From positions 30,865,073 through 30,929,072 of the forward strand of contig OY978526.1 of NCBI GenBank assembly GCA_963854835.1: a stretch of 64,000 nucleotides of DNA, written 5' to 3'. Source of the stretch: Megamerina dolium. Its lineage: Eukaryota; Arthropoda; Insecta; Diptera; Megamerinidae. The notes under the pieces are model-generated. The model saw nothing but the letters and a program-made list of their open reading frames with translations. It had not been told where the DNA came from and made no database searches. The position numbers were made by a program, and so were the translations under genes. Shown piece by piece: positions 41,301-50,500 of this stretch; within the stretch, counting starts at the first letter, position 1; each line of letters starts with the position of its first letter.

Positions 41301-44300
41301 ATGCCCTGCAATGGGTCGATCCAGTGTGGCCTCCTGTTGGCAATGTGCAGCATAAGCTACCGTTAAACCCTTGTGACAACGTTCAGTTTGACGTGCCGAC
41401 ACATAGAATATAAAGTCGGCATTTTCAATACCCTCGCCACGTTTCGTATTCTCATTAATGCGACAATGCTGGCCGGTCGAATTGCATACACGACATACCT
41501 TTGTGAAAGGCAAACAATTAAATATTAAATTAGTTAAAAAGTATTGATAAATATGTAACAATGTTAGAGTACACACATCTAAATGCTCCTCAGGTACAAT
41601 TACTTCACCACACATTGTCACCGACTTGCAATCATCGATACAATGTGTTTGGCCATTTTTCACAAACACCTGCGTGCTGTCGCATTTTCTATTACAAATT
41701 TAAATCACAAATGAATCATTTATTCACTAATGAATTTTACAAATTTTCTTCTTACCTATTCAAACGTATAACGCCTTTGTGTTGGCGCACCATCAGTGCC
41801 TGCTCCCAAAAACTCACAGCCTCTGGTAGGACAGTATTCTGTAAGAGAACACGATCATTTGAATGATTATTATAATTAACATAGATGCCACTGTTTTCAT
41901 ACTTACATTAATAAGATTAAATTTATCTTCGCTTAATCTGTGAGAAAGAAAAATGAGGGAAAAATAACAGTTAATAAAATGGAGATAGAGCATACAAGTA
42001 GCTATTTACATTTTGTCAAATAAGTACCCGGAAATTCTCATTTTTTGAATACACAAGCGAAACACAAAATTTCACACAAACTCTTTGTTCGATATTTTTA
42101 TCCATAGTAAAAATCGCAACGCACACAAAAGGTTGACTTGTTCCTAATGACGCTGTAACCAAACTAAATGACACATAGCAATAAAAATTCACAGAAAGGT
42201 GGCTGACAGTTGTGCCAACCTGGGAAAAATTTTTTTTTTTAAATATTCTCAGAGGGAAAATTAAAAATGAGAATTTCCGATTTACGGGTACTTATTTGAC
42301 AGAATGTATTATAGTTTTTTATTTAACTATGAAAATTCAAAGATTTCGAAATATATAAAAGTAATAAATCTTAATTCGATGAACTTCCTAGCCCGATGCC
42401 TTTTTTGCAGACCCCGATTAGGGCAATTCAATAGCAATTTTTCACAACGACCACACACAAATTATTTCCAAGTAATTGGAAATGTTTACAATAAATGAGA
42501 AATCACTTTTATTTTTAATTCTCCACAATTAAAAGTGTAACATTTTATATGCAGTAGATACAACTTATAAATGCATATGTCTTTTATTTACAAATATACG
42601 TTAGAAAACATCATGTATGGTATTTCCTAGCAAGTTTCATTATTATTATAATTATTATTATTATTTAAGGAAATCATTATTGCTCAACAAGTGTGTACAT
42701 GCGAGTTGTTGACCTTGTAATCAGCTTTGTAGTATAATAACCATCTGCACAGCTGTGCAACAAGCACCTACTTTTATGCGATGGTGTTATTACAGATTTC
42801 GCATACAAAGCATATTTATTGTCTAGCACAATACTTGAACAAGTGGGGTAAGAAATACAATTAATTAGGTAAATGGCAGCCGTAAAACAGTTTTTATCCG
42901 TTGCCATAACATATCAAAGGAATAGTAATAGACTAAGAATTCAATAGAAAAAGGGAATATATATATACTATATATTACAATATTAGCATCGTTGTAGAGA
43001 TTCAATTAAAAGTATGTACAGTAAGGTGTGTCAAATTTGCATTCAGCGAAACACATCAAGTTTGAATCGTTTCAAACACTTTTTTCCTATTTGAATCAAA
43101 TCTAGGGTAGTGAAATATTTGATCGACCTTAATTTCTCCTCCAAACAAATTTATGACATTTTCTTTTTTCTGCTGCATAAATTTGCCTGTTTTATGTTTA
43201 TTTCTAAATTTGACACGCATGTTTGTAGACCTTCCTTTTTTAACCCTTGCCATTTAACGTCGTTTTTCGCACTTCTTCTGTGTAACGTCGAGTCACTTGT
43301 GTACGGCTCTTAAAAAAGTACATAAAAGTGTTCAAAAACATTTGAAAAAATTCACGAAACTTTGTTGAGGGTTCTATTTTAAGGATCAATCGCTATATTA
43401 TCGATTTTTTAATTTGTTTAAACATTATAAATCTTTAAACAAACAAAAACGTAGTCAGTTGCGGCAAGGCAAATGTGACCCGACGTTACACGTTAAGGGT
43501 TAAATATGCTAATAATAGAAAAATGAATATTGCCTTATTAACTGCATAGGTATCGAATGTTGAATTATTTGACGGTAACAAAAGAGAACGCCATCACTCT
43601 CTATCTTCACCCCTTAAGGGGAGCATATAAGTACGAGCTTGCATATGCCCTTTGCACCCATAGTCCTATTGAATAAGTGTTGAACTTGATAAGTGCATCC
43701 CCTTAGTCGTTTTAAGGGGGAAGACCACTTTGACGGTTTGAAAAAATCTAATTTTTTTTTTGCTTGAAATGTTCTATGAGGTGTGTATTTTAATGTAGTA
43801 TGCATCTATAGTCCGCCAGAAACATTTAAACGAGGTAACGAGACGATTTTTTAAAAAATTTCCGGGGCACTGAGCGAGTTTCTAAAACTTCAAACGCGTT
43901 TATCTCGAAACGACATTTTGTAAACTGGTGGGACATATCACGCTTGCAGTTTTCAACCGATTTTGATGAAACCTTGCAAAATTATCGAAAATTTAATTCT
44001 GCATCGAAATACTGAATGGGATTTTTGATATTTTATAATTTGGATTTTTAAAGCAAGATTTTGAGGCAAATTTTACAGGTAAAAAATTAAATATTTTTTA
44101 TAGCCACCATTTTCGTAAAAATTAACTTTTCAAAAAACGGCTTCAGTATTTCAGTGCGAAATTATATGGAGAATAACCTGCCTATCTAACTCTTGTTCCA
44201 GATTCACTTGCCAAGGGTCCAGATGTCCCACCGATGGGGAAAACCGGGCTGGAGGGGGCTACGCGACCTGGTGCAGCGTGTACAGGGAACCCGAGATCCA

Positions 44301-46181
44301 AGCAAAAAAAATTAACATTTATTGTAAAAAAGATAACTAATAAAATCATATAAAACATTTTATCATTGCAAGTTGTTTTAATGCTGAAAAAAAATTCCGA
44401 AAATACTTTATTTTCCGACAGCTCAAGGTGGTCTTCCCCCTTAACAGCTTCCCAAGAGTGGACGGGTCTACGTCCCGGAAGCAATCGACCATATGGTCGG
44501 CCAAGGACCATTCAACACAACAGAATACGGAAATGCTTTGTACGGGAACAAAACAAAGCATCTCCGTATTCTTGCTGCTAAAACAACAACAACAACAACA
44601 ACAACAGTCGTTTTAACAATTAGTTGTAACACATCCTGAAACCCTCAAAAAGTTTTGGATATCGGTTAGTCCCAAATCCGTTAGTTCCTGGAGTCCATTA
44701 GCGAAAGCCACACCAATATATTTAGTTTGTCTTCTCTGAAGAATTTGGTAAACGTAGAGAAAATGCTATAGTGTTTCCTTTTCCTCGTCGTGACCACAAC
44801 TCTTGCAAAAGTAACTGAAAGGGGCTCCGCATAGGGCGATCAATACGGTTATTATAAAATACCTCATAAGAGTATTAGTTCTTTCTTGGTTTAGTTCAAC
44901 CCACATACTACGAGATGTTTGATTTTGTATCAAACGAAGCGATTCTCTGAAGTGGTCAACGCACTTTGATTTCATCACTTTAGCATCTAGTGCCTTGATC
45001 GCAGTATGAGGATCCACACAAACGGTTGTTTGCGTAGGACTTAGCTTCCTGGAGGTACTCGTCTGTGCGGCCTGCTCAATGGCATAGTTTTTGGCTCGGA
45101 AGATGCTACATAAATTTGGTAGTCTAAAAGTCACATCCACTTCTTCTGTGTCCGAATAAAAGTCCGCTCCTGTATCGCTGTGCAGCGCTTTAGAGTCGTT
45201 TAGTCTAAGAATTATTTTTTGAGTGCGATGCTTCTATACATAGGTCAATTAGTAGAATATGCAATAGTCTTTCCAGTCCTGTCTGTTGTATCAATTGCTC
45301 CTGTTATGCCTAGGCAAACCAGTCTTTGCACTTTACGGGGTTTGTCTGCTAGTGACAGTGGCAGTCCATCACATCAACGCACCGTAAATGTGAATAGGTC
45401 TAATGACCGCCTTATTCAATATATGGTTCTGGGGTCCAATTCTTCTGAACGTTCTATATGCACCTATATAATGCATGTTTCTCTTCCAAGAGTATCTAGT
45501 ATTTCCGTGTGAACAAAATAAATTCGGTCTTCCTGCGACTTTCTCCAAGACCATTTTGTGTAGCCCATCCCATTAGTTTTTCTTGAATTATTGAACCAAC
45601 CATACAATTTTTGTCTCCTCAGTAAGAAAGAATTTCCTTTCTTGTCTCCTTTTTTACTTTTGTAAGTATCGGTGCCCAGCCTGGTGGATGGTTTCTTTTG
45701 AGAGCTTAATTTCATTTCTTTATCAAAAGTTTGTAGAGAATCGGTCAACGCCTAAAGGAAACTCATATTTTGAAAATCCCATACGCTTTTGCACCGGTTT
45801 AATATACATACCCGTATGCAAATGAATCAAATTAACAGCAAATTAATAGACTTTAAAGTTCGTCAAATATTTCAAGTAAAAATAGCAATATTCATACGAG
45901 TATTATAGTAATTATGTATACATTTAAATACATATATACATTCATACAAACATATTGCTTACCCACCTGATTACAGAATCATCATAGAAAAGTAGTATTC
46001 GCAATGGCTGTTCGACAATACTACGTTTGCTTTTATGTGCTATTCCAACACCGCCGCCACCGCCGCCGCCGCCAGCATCTAATATTTGTAGTTGTGCTCC
46101 TTCATTTGCCGCACCAATACTGTTGTCAAGATGTAGATGCGCATTTTCTTCTACAGTCTCGATTTGAACGCCATGAATGAC
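37825..46181 (-). CDS. Invadolysin: Invadolysin / leishmanolysin-like M8 zinc metalloprotease (10 exons, 5' exon missing)
   Basis: The gene encodes a leishmanolysin-family (peptidase M8) zinc protease, orthologous to Drosophila Invadolysin and human LMLN, a family linked to cell migration, mitosis and lipid droplets. The model joins 46181-45967, 41937-41907, 41838-41756, 41688-41577, 41498-41113, 41029-40804, 40737-40550, 38724-38592, 38525-38366 and 38306-37825. Every junction has GT..AG and matching phase, giving 671 residues and a TAG stop. In order: VIHGVQI (start of the conserved part), Cys-rich propeptide/N-domain, HEILH catalytic zinc motif, a third zinc His (ALTHWEKR) 102 residues further on, Met-turn EAMTG, Cys-rich C-domain and a hydrophobic tail. 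Human and fly homologues are about 650-690 residues, so only a short N-terminus with signal peptide is missing. I could not find it upstream of 46182. Confidence 0.93.
38366..38525 (-). CDS. Invadolysin: Invadolysin exon: Cys-rich C-domain part 2
   Basis: It encodes [20 protein letters not shown], then [15 protein letters not shown] and [13 protein letters not shown]. 'YGG.V.LAD.CPY.QEF.W' is conserved in leishmanolysin-like proteins. Donor GTGAGT, phase 1, followed by a 59-base intron. Confidence 0.93.
38592..38724 (-). CDS. Invadolysin: Invadolysin exon: Cys-rich C-domain part 1
   Basis: The acceptor is AACTTTCCAG and the donor CAG|GTATTT. It encodes [20 protein letters not shown], then [20 protein letters not shown], matching the region of LMLN proteins after the Met-turn that carries paired cysteines. 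Phase is 2 in, 0 out. Confidence 0.9.
38725..40549 (-). other. Invadolysin 1.8-kb intron with a mariner relic
   Basis: The intron lies between the Met-turn exon and the next Cys-rich exon. It contains a badly decayed mariner transposase on the opposite strand (about 39236-39910). The remainder is AT-rich with no other feature seen. Confidence 0.85.
39236..39910 (+). mobile_element. Old mariner relic inside an Invadolysin intron
   Basis: Decayed pieces on the plus strand resemble irritans-type mariner transposases: [12 protein letters not shown] (paired-like helix region), [18 protein letters not shown] (first catalytic Asp region, about 39476-39508), [13 protein letters not shown] (about 39680-39720) and a 'HPPYS.D...YYHLF' remnant (about 39757). 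Stops and frameshifts occur throughout. No terminal repeats were identified, so the limits are approximate. Confidence 0.75.
40550..40737 (-). CDS. Invadolysin: Invadolysin exon with Met-turn
   Basis: It begins [18 protein letters not shown] and continues [17 protein letters not shown] and [19 protein letters not shown] carries the Met-turn methionine of metzincin-type proteases, and 'LALMED.GWY.ANYSMA' is a signature of leishmanolysin-like proteins. Donor GTGAGA, phase 2, into a 1.8-kb intron. Confidence 0.95.
40804..41029 (-). CDS. Invadolysin: Invadolysin exon with third zinc ligand
   Basis: It encodes [19 protein letters not shown], then [15 protein letters not shown] and [15 protein letters not shown]. 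The His of THWEKR (codon at 40825-40827) is the expected third zinc ligand, 102 residues after the HEILH motif. This is a longer spacer than in Leishmania GP63, because of the family's inserted segment. Donor GTAATA, phase 0. Confidence 0.95.
41113..41498 (-). CDS. Invadolysin: Invadolysin catalytic exon with HEXXH
   Basis: This 386-bp exon begins [12 protein letters not shown] and includes [34 protein letters not shown] and [18 protein letters not shown] (41217-41231) provides two zinc histidines and the catalytic glutamate of M8 peptidases. The exon ends at KPYLNEK with donor GTAAGT in phase 2. All catalytic residues are intact, so an active protease is expected. Confidence 0.96.
41577..41688 (-). 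CDS. Invadolysin: Invadolysin exon: Cys-rich segment before the catalytic core
   Basis: It encodes [16 protein letters not shown], then [20 protein letters not shown]. The '[10 protein letters not shown]' block is characteristic of LMLN proteins. The donor is GAT|GTGTGT. The following 78-bp intron has no stop in frame, so an open frame runs through it into the next exon. Confidence 0.9.
41756..41838 (-). CDS. Invadolysin: Invadolysin exon: propeptide/N-domain segment
   Basis: The acceptor is CTCTTACAG and the donor AATAG|GTAAGA. It encodes [15 protein letters not shown] then [13 protein letters not shown], corresponding to the 'LLP.AV.F.....V' helix region of LMLN proteins. Phase is 0 in, 2 out. 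The flanking introns are 67 and 68 bases. Confidence 0.9.
41907..41937 (-). CDS. Invadolysin: Invadolysin 31-bp micro-exon
   Basis: The acceptor is TTTCTCACAG and the donor AAT|GTAAGT. It encodes (R)[10 protein letters not shown], linking FYDDSVI of the preceding exon to [11 protein letters not shown] of the next with correct phase (2 to 0). It is too short to see by open frames; it was found from the gap in the protein and the splice sites. Confidence 0.85.
42009..42306. mobile_element. 298-bp MITE with TA duplication
   Basis: The ends are inverted repeats, CATTTTGTCAAATAAGTACC at the left and the inverse of CATTCTGTCAAATAAGTACC at the right. Inner parts (GAAATTCTCATTTTT) also match. TA flanks both sides (42007-42008, 42307-42308), as expected for a Tc1/mariner-type element. 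No transposase is present. It sits about 70 bases upstream of the 31-bp Invadolysin exon. Confidence 0.88.
43244..43499. mobile_element. 256-bp piggyBac-like MITE with TTAA duplication
   Basis: TTAA at 43240-43243 and 43500-43503 bounds CCCTT...AAGGG ends. Inside, GTGTAACGTCGAGTCAC (43280-43296) is inverted at 43475-43491 with one mismatch. TTAA targets with CCC/GGG ends are the pattern of piggyBac-type transposons. No coding content. Confidence 0.8.
43716..44440. mobile_element. 725-bp TTAA-flanked non-autonomous transposon
   Basis: The ends GGGGGAAGACCAC and GTGGTCTTCCCCC are perfectly inverted, with TTAA on each side (43712-43715 and 44441-44444); weaker similarity continues about 20 bp inward. 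There is no transposase frame inside. The superfamily is uncertain: TTAA is used by piggyBac and Kolobok types, and the GGGGG end is less typical of piggyBac. Confidence 0.85.
44445..44608 (-). repeat. Hairpin repeat with GTTGTT tract (dispersed, copy 1)
   Basis: On the minus strand a GTT/GTTGTT tract and AGCAGCAAG are followed by an 18-bp stem (44523-44540 against 44554-44571, one mismatch, built on GAATACGGAAATGCTTTG) around a short loop. After it come CTTGGCCGACC and CTTCCGGGACGTAGACCCG. A second copy is at 53640-53835. It may be the 3' end of the adjacent LINE or a separate SINE-like unit. Confidence 0.8.
44610..45750 (-). mobile_element. Non-LTR retrotransposon (Jockey/R1-like) 3' fragment with RNase H region
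   Basis: On the minus strand: pieces of the segment after the reverse transcriptase ([39 protein letters not shown], about 45450-45280) and an RNase H-like region ([34 protein letters not shown], about 45134-44960). It ends with a [13 protein letters not shown] zinc-knuckle-like tail (about 44810-44766). Several stops and frameshifts; 5'-truncated; lies in the big Invadolysin intron in the same orientation as the gene. Clade assignment is by resemblance only. Confidence 0.8.
45967..46181 (-). CDS. Invadolysin: Invadolysin model exon 1 (first recognisable coding exon)
   Basis: The exon runs from acceptor TTTTTTAG to donor ATCAG|GTGGGT and starts [13 protein letters not shown], matching the H-E-V-[IV]-H-G-V block near the N-terminus of LMLN proteins. 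It ends [13 protein letters not shown]. An eight-glycine run (GGC/GGT codons, about 46049-46072) sits in the variable linker between them. The exon ends in phase 2; an overlapping GTAAGC six bases further is an alternative donor, but only GTGGGT keeps the frame with the next exon. It begins at an acceptor, so at least one upstream exon is required. Confidence 0.85.
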
Positions 46182-47304
46182 CTAAAAAAATGAAAATCAT
46201 CATCAGAGCTTGCAAAGTAAGAAATAACAATCAGTATTGAGTACAATTGAATAATAATAATAATAAGAATTAACAATGTATAAATATGTATGCTTAAAGT
46301 AAGCACGTAAAATTATACTTAAAAGTTGTAACACATAAAAAAAAACACACACACACACATATTGCATAGATATTATTAACAGTAACGGAACGAATGGAAT
46401 CGGTTGCAAGCTGTACGTCGACATTTTCGATGGTGTTTTGTAATAAGGTACCTACATTGCAAAATGTCAAATGGTGAGAAATTAAGGTGTTTTATCGACT
46501 ACACTCGCCTTGAGTTCAGGTGTTTGGTGTTTGGTGTTTGGTGCGGCGTATAAGGAATTTCAACTTAAGCAGTGTATTGAGCAAGACCAAGTACACAATT
46601 TATATAACTTGATTAACTGCAAAAGCTGTCTCACTGTCAGCTATCATATAAAATATACATTTTTCTTCCTAAACACTTAGCGTGTATTTGATGAAATATA
46701 AATAAGTAGTAAGTAGTAGAACTTGACCTTGGCTTGTCATAATATCAATTTCAATTTAGGAAAGATGGATGTAAACTGGTGTACGAAATGCTACAGCAAA
46801 ATGCTGCAAATAAATTCAATACATAATGAAAACATAATGAAAATTAACGCATATTAAACAGTTACAAGTAAATATATATAGTTAGAGTTATTAAAAAAGT
46901 GCTTCCTTTTCAATTAGGTTTGGCACTTTATAATCAAAAGATTTACGATCGAACAGCGAATACAAATTACCAAAACCATAATCGATTCTACACTTTCCGA
47001 TTAACTGCAAGTGCTTGTGATGTGATGATAAAATACGTGAAAAAAGAAAATAAACTACTGAAAAAATCAGATCAATGCTGTAAGGTGATGTGTAAGTAAG
47101 TAATCAAATCAATAAATTGCACGTTTTCCTTGAGGAATAACTTGAAAAATTGTAGATATTTATATTTTAGGACATTACAACTTTAATACTGAAAAGATTT
47201 TTCTTTCGAGTGGTATCCGCGTGTTGGCAAACAATCGGCAATTCAACCGGCAGCAACAATTTGCCATGAAAATACTTTTAAAATATCTCTGTGACTGATC
47301 TGAT

Positions 47305-47430
47305 TTTGGCGTTCGGAACCGGCTAATATATGTAGGTCCCTTTTATTACTGTTCAAAATTTAACACGTAGAATTGTACTGGAAGAGAAGTTCGACTAAAG
47401 AGTCCTTCGGGGCCTAGACGTGCCATTTAT
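47305..47430 (+). repeat. SINE-like dispersed repeat, third copy
   Basis: GTTCGGAACCGGCTAATATA, TGTAGGTCCCTTTTATTACT, TTCAAAATTTAACACG and TGTACTGGAAGAGAAGTTCG follow the family consensus. Confidence 0.65.
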
Positions 47431-48723
47431 TTATTTTTTTTTTATATGACCCTGTATAAGTGTATGTTTAAAAAGAAGTATAAGCAACATCAAACAATGA
47501 ATTCTTTAGTTTGGAGTGCATAAGGTTTTGGATTAACCTTTGAAGTCATAGCGCAAAACTCTTGCTACATAACTTGAGCTTTGTCACAGAGATCATGTAT
47601 AACACGAAACGTCCCAAAACAATCGTTAAAAAATAGTTATCATTTCCAAATCGATTTTTTGACCATTCTGGAAAGCAGATCTTTCGTAAGGTACCTTCCC
47701 TAAATGGTTTGGTTGGCTTAATTAAAACAAATCGAGTTTTTTGATAAGAAGATCTTAAGATGTCTAATTTTTTAATTTAATAGCAATTTTTCAAAGCAGT
47801 CCATTTATTGCAATCTATTACAAATTGTCGCATTAAACTATAATGAATCATTAAAGTATGGTTTTAATTTGAATACAGAGAAGGAACCAATTTCAAATAG
47901 TAAAATATTGCAAAATCAATTTTTTCAATGTGGAATTATTACAACTAACATAAATAATAATATTGAAGTTGGAATCTTGTTTCAAATGTATATTTATGTA
48001 CCGTATTTATTTATAATTTCATAATCATTTCATAATGAATCAAATGGAAATTGCATCAACACTACCACCAAGTCAGATTCAATTAGTAAATTAACAAATG
48101 CAAATTGATTGATAATATTTTTAGCCTTTGACAAATTTTATATGGTTTTTTTTTTTGTAATAGTTCTTTTTGAATTTATGTATATATTGTATATGGGCAT
48201 TTCCACAGAAGGGTCCACTGTGACCAAAAATTCAAATGTTAATAAATGAATGATATTTCCTAACATTACTTTAAAGAAATGACTAAATTGTTATCATATA
48301 AGGTATTTACAGTTTATCTAAGTAGGAATTATGAAAAACTTAGCATGAAAACTCGAAATATGTTTTTCTTGCTTTAGCTTTTTTTAATAGCATTTTGTTT
48401 TTATCAGTTTTTGCCTATACGTATATCGTATTTATGTTGTGTTACGTTTATGCAATAAACTCTTTCTAACAAATATAAATAAATACAGAAAAAAACGGAA
48501 ACGGATAAAACTAAACGCGATTAAGAGCAAATTTCTATTTTGTTTTCACTGATATTCTATTGTCGAGTTCTTGTACCAAAATCAACATTTTTTATCAATA
48601 CTTCCCGATCGTTGTAAGCATGTATGCGAATTTCAATGTCAAATAAATTTAGTGGACCCTACTTAGAAAAAAATTACTTTGTTTATTGAAAGAATGTGTC
48701 GCGTTCGTCATCGTATGTGTATA

Positions 48724-49232
48724 CCAGGTGTACAAGCTTAAATCCGCTGTTTTTCGGTAAAAAAAACATTTTTTTATAGAAATTCAAAAATTAATTTATT
48801 CAAAGTATTTGCCCTCACCAGCTGTGTGTATACCACAAATCATGCATCCTCAAATTTTCTGGGTCTATTTTCACGCTTCTTGTCACTCAAGTCAAAATGG
48901 CCTTCTTTGAACCGACGAAACCAGTCTCTGCAAGTGGTTTCCAAGACCTCACTGTCACCATAGGCCTCCACAAACATTCGATGCGACTCAGCAGCAGATT
49001 TCTTCAAATTCAAGCAAAAAAGTAGAGCTTCCCGCATATGCTCTTTTTCTGGCACGAAACTAGACATGATTATACTAGGTAAAATGTATGTTGTTGTATG
49101 AAACCACTGATGATGTTTACTAATTAATGTAAACAGGTGCCGAACTCATAAAAAAAGGATGCACAGTAATAGCTCAATATGCTTACTAACGCCATCTACT
49201 AGTAAACACAGGATTTAAGCTTGTACACCTGG
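48724..49232 (-). mobile_element. Internally deleted mauritiana-type mariner (MITE-like)
   Basis: Both terminal repeats are present: CCAGGTGTACAAGCTTAA at the left and its inverse ending CTTGTACACCTGG at 49232. The left flank shows TA; the right TA is not perfect. Only 509 bp remain. The transposase keeps its first 75 residues (MSSFVPEKEHMREALLFCL ... at 49067-48840) and the last residues plus stop near the left end. Relative to the copy at 28.5 kb, about 29 bp and about 740 bp are deleted. Such derivatives can be mobilised in trans by an intact relative. Confidence 0.92.
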
Positions 49233-49239
49233 AATAGTA

Positions 49240-49500
49240 TGATTTTCGATCTTCGAGAGAGGGCTCGACTACTCAATTGCTTATTTACCCAGGCTAACGT
49301 CATTACAGTTAGTGATGCTGGTTCCAAGATAGACGAAATCTTCCCCACTTCGAAAGTGTAATTGTCAACAGTGACGTGTTGTCCAAGTCGCGGGGACTCC
49401 TTGTTTGTGGACACTAGGACTTCGTCTTGCTCTCATTCACCGTAAAACCTATTCGACGTGCCTCTCGTTCCAATTCGGAGAATGCTGCATTGACAATACT
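49240..49500 (-). mobile_element. Small antisense piece of the same non-LTR retrotransposon family
   Basis: The minus strand reads AAFSELEREARRIGFTVNE, then NKESPRLGQHVTVDN (near 49410-49370) and TFEVGKISSILEPAS, aligning with 58790-59040 of the plus-strand copy. It abuts the right end of the deleted mariner (49232). It contains frameshifts. Confidence 0.75.
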
Positions 49501-50394
49501 ACACTGTACAGCACTACAGGAGTATAAAGCGATTACAAAACCCCTTTTTTGGGTCCAAAACTCCTTACTATCTCCATCTATTTCTAATTATTTTTTATAT
49601 GAAACGGGCCACTTTTGAATGCATTCCATAGAACTACTTTCAGAAGGAGTTTTTTTTTTTCAAGCACTCCAGTAATGCCAACATTTTTTCATTCAATGCA
49701 AAATGTGATTTCAATATAAGAATTACAACATGTCCCTTATTTGCTTAAAACATTACCTTCTCGCTTCTCGAGAAGGACTCTTGGAAGCAGTATGTATAGA
49801 GCAATGCTGAGATGTGGATTTCACCTGCTTCAAAGCTGTTCTATAATGTCTTATGTTGGCAAGGTATTGACAAATTTGCTGCTGGGTATATAAATACATA
49901 AATATAAACACATGCATATTCGCTTGCACAAATCATGTGTTAGTTTGTTCTACTCCATTCTGAATTGTAAGGGAAAACCAATTGGTGTCCTCTCTTTGCT
50001 AATGTAAATTAAAATGGATATTAAAAGTGTAGTTCACAAAAGATTTTTTAATCTATGTCATAATAGAATATGTGTAGTGATAGTATCTAAATACAATTGT
50101 AAAGTACGCATTCACATACACCTACATATATAGATGTGTGGGTTTTGTGTATAAGTAGTACGAGTATTGTAACAATAGTAACAACATAAAATTGAAATTG
50201 AAAATTTCAAAAGAATATATATCAATATGTTCTTAACAAATTTTCATTAGCACAAATATGCTTAATTGGAATTTTCAATTCAATTATAACCGATAATGAA
50301 AGGAAGATGTAAAAATTTCAATTTTCACAAAGCCATAGTACCTATTTATTTATTTTTACCATTGCCACTGTGCATTGTACTATTTGAGGGTGAT

Positions 50395-50500
50395 TGAGGG
50401 TGGTTTAGTTGTGGTAATGAGTCGGCTAACACAAGTAAGCCCCCCAACTGTCCAAATTTAATACATAGTAACAGTACTGGAAGAGAAATGTCAGCCTTTA
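50395..50500 (+). repeat. SINE-like dispersed repeat, fourth copy
   Basis: GTCGGCTAACACAAGTAAGC, TGTCCAAATTTAATACATAG and CAGTACTGGAAGAGAAATGT match the third copy with substitutions. A short piece of the same family (GTTCGGAATCGACTAATATA) is at about 839-872. Confidence 0.6.

Larger units (their letters stand above)
41938..45966 (-). other. Large Invadolysin intron packed with transposons
   Basis: This 4.0-kb intron separates the first recognised exon from the next, while most other introns in the gene are 59-83 bases. Its size is largely explained by insertions: a 298-bp MITE (42009-42306), a 256-bp TTAA-flanked MITE (43244-43499), a second TTAA element (43716-44440), a hairpin repeat (44445-44608) and an antisense non-LTR retrotransposon fragment (44610-45750). 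Confidence 0.8.

Noticed and set aside
41109..41669. A single 186-residue exon of Invadolysin
   Set aside because: It reads through a 78-nt intron with GT..AG ends. Splicing restores EEHLD-VCRVC as in homologues. Retention is kept as a finding, not as the main model.
46203..46424. MSTYSLQPIPFVPLLLIIS as the Invadolysin signal-peptide exon
   Set aside because: It has a hydrophobic start and the right strand, but no donor after a Cys/His block, and the rest is low-complexity. The evidence is too weak.
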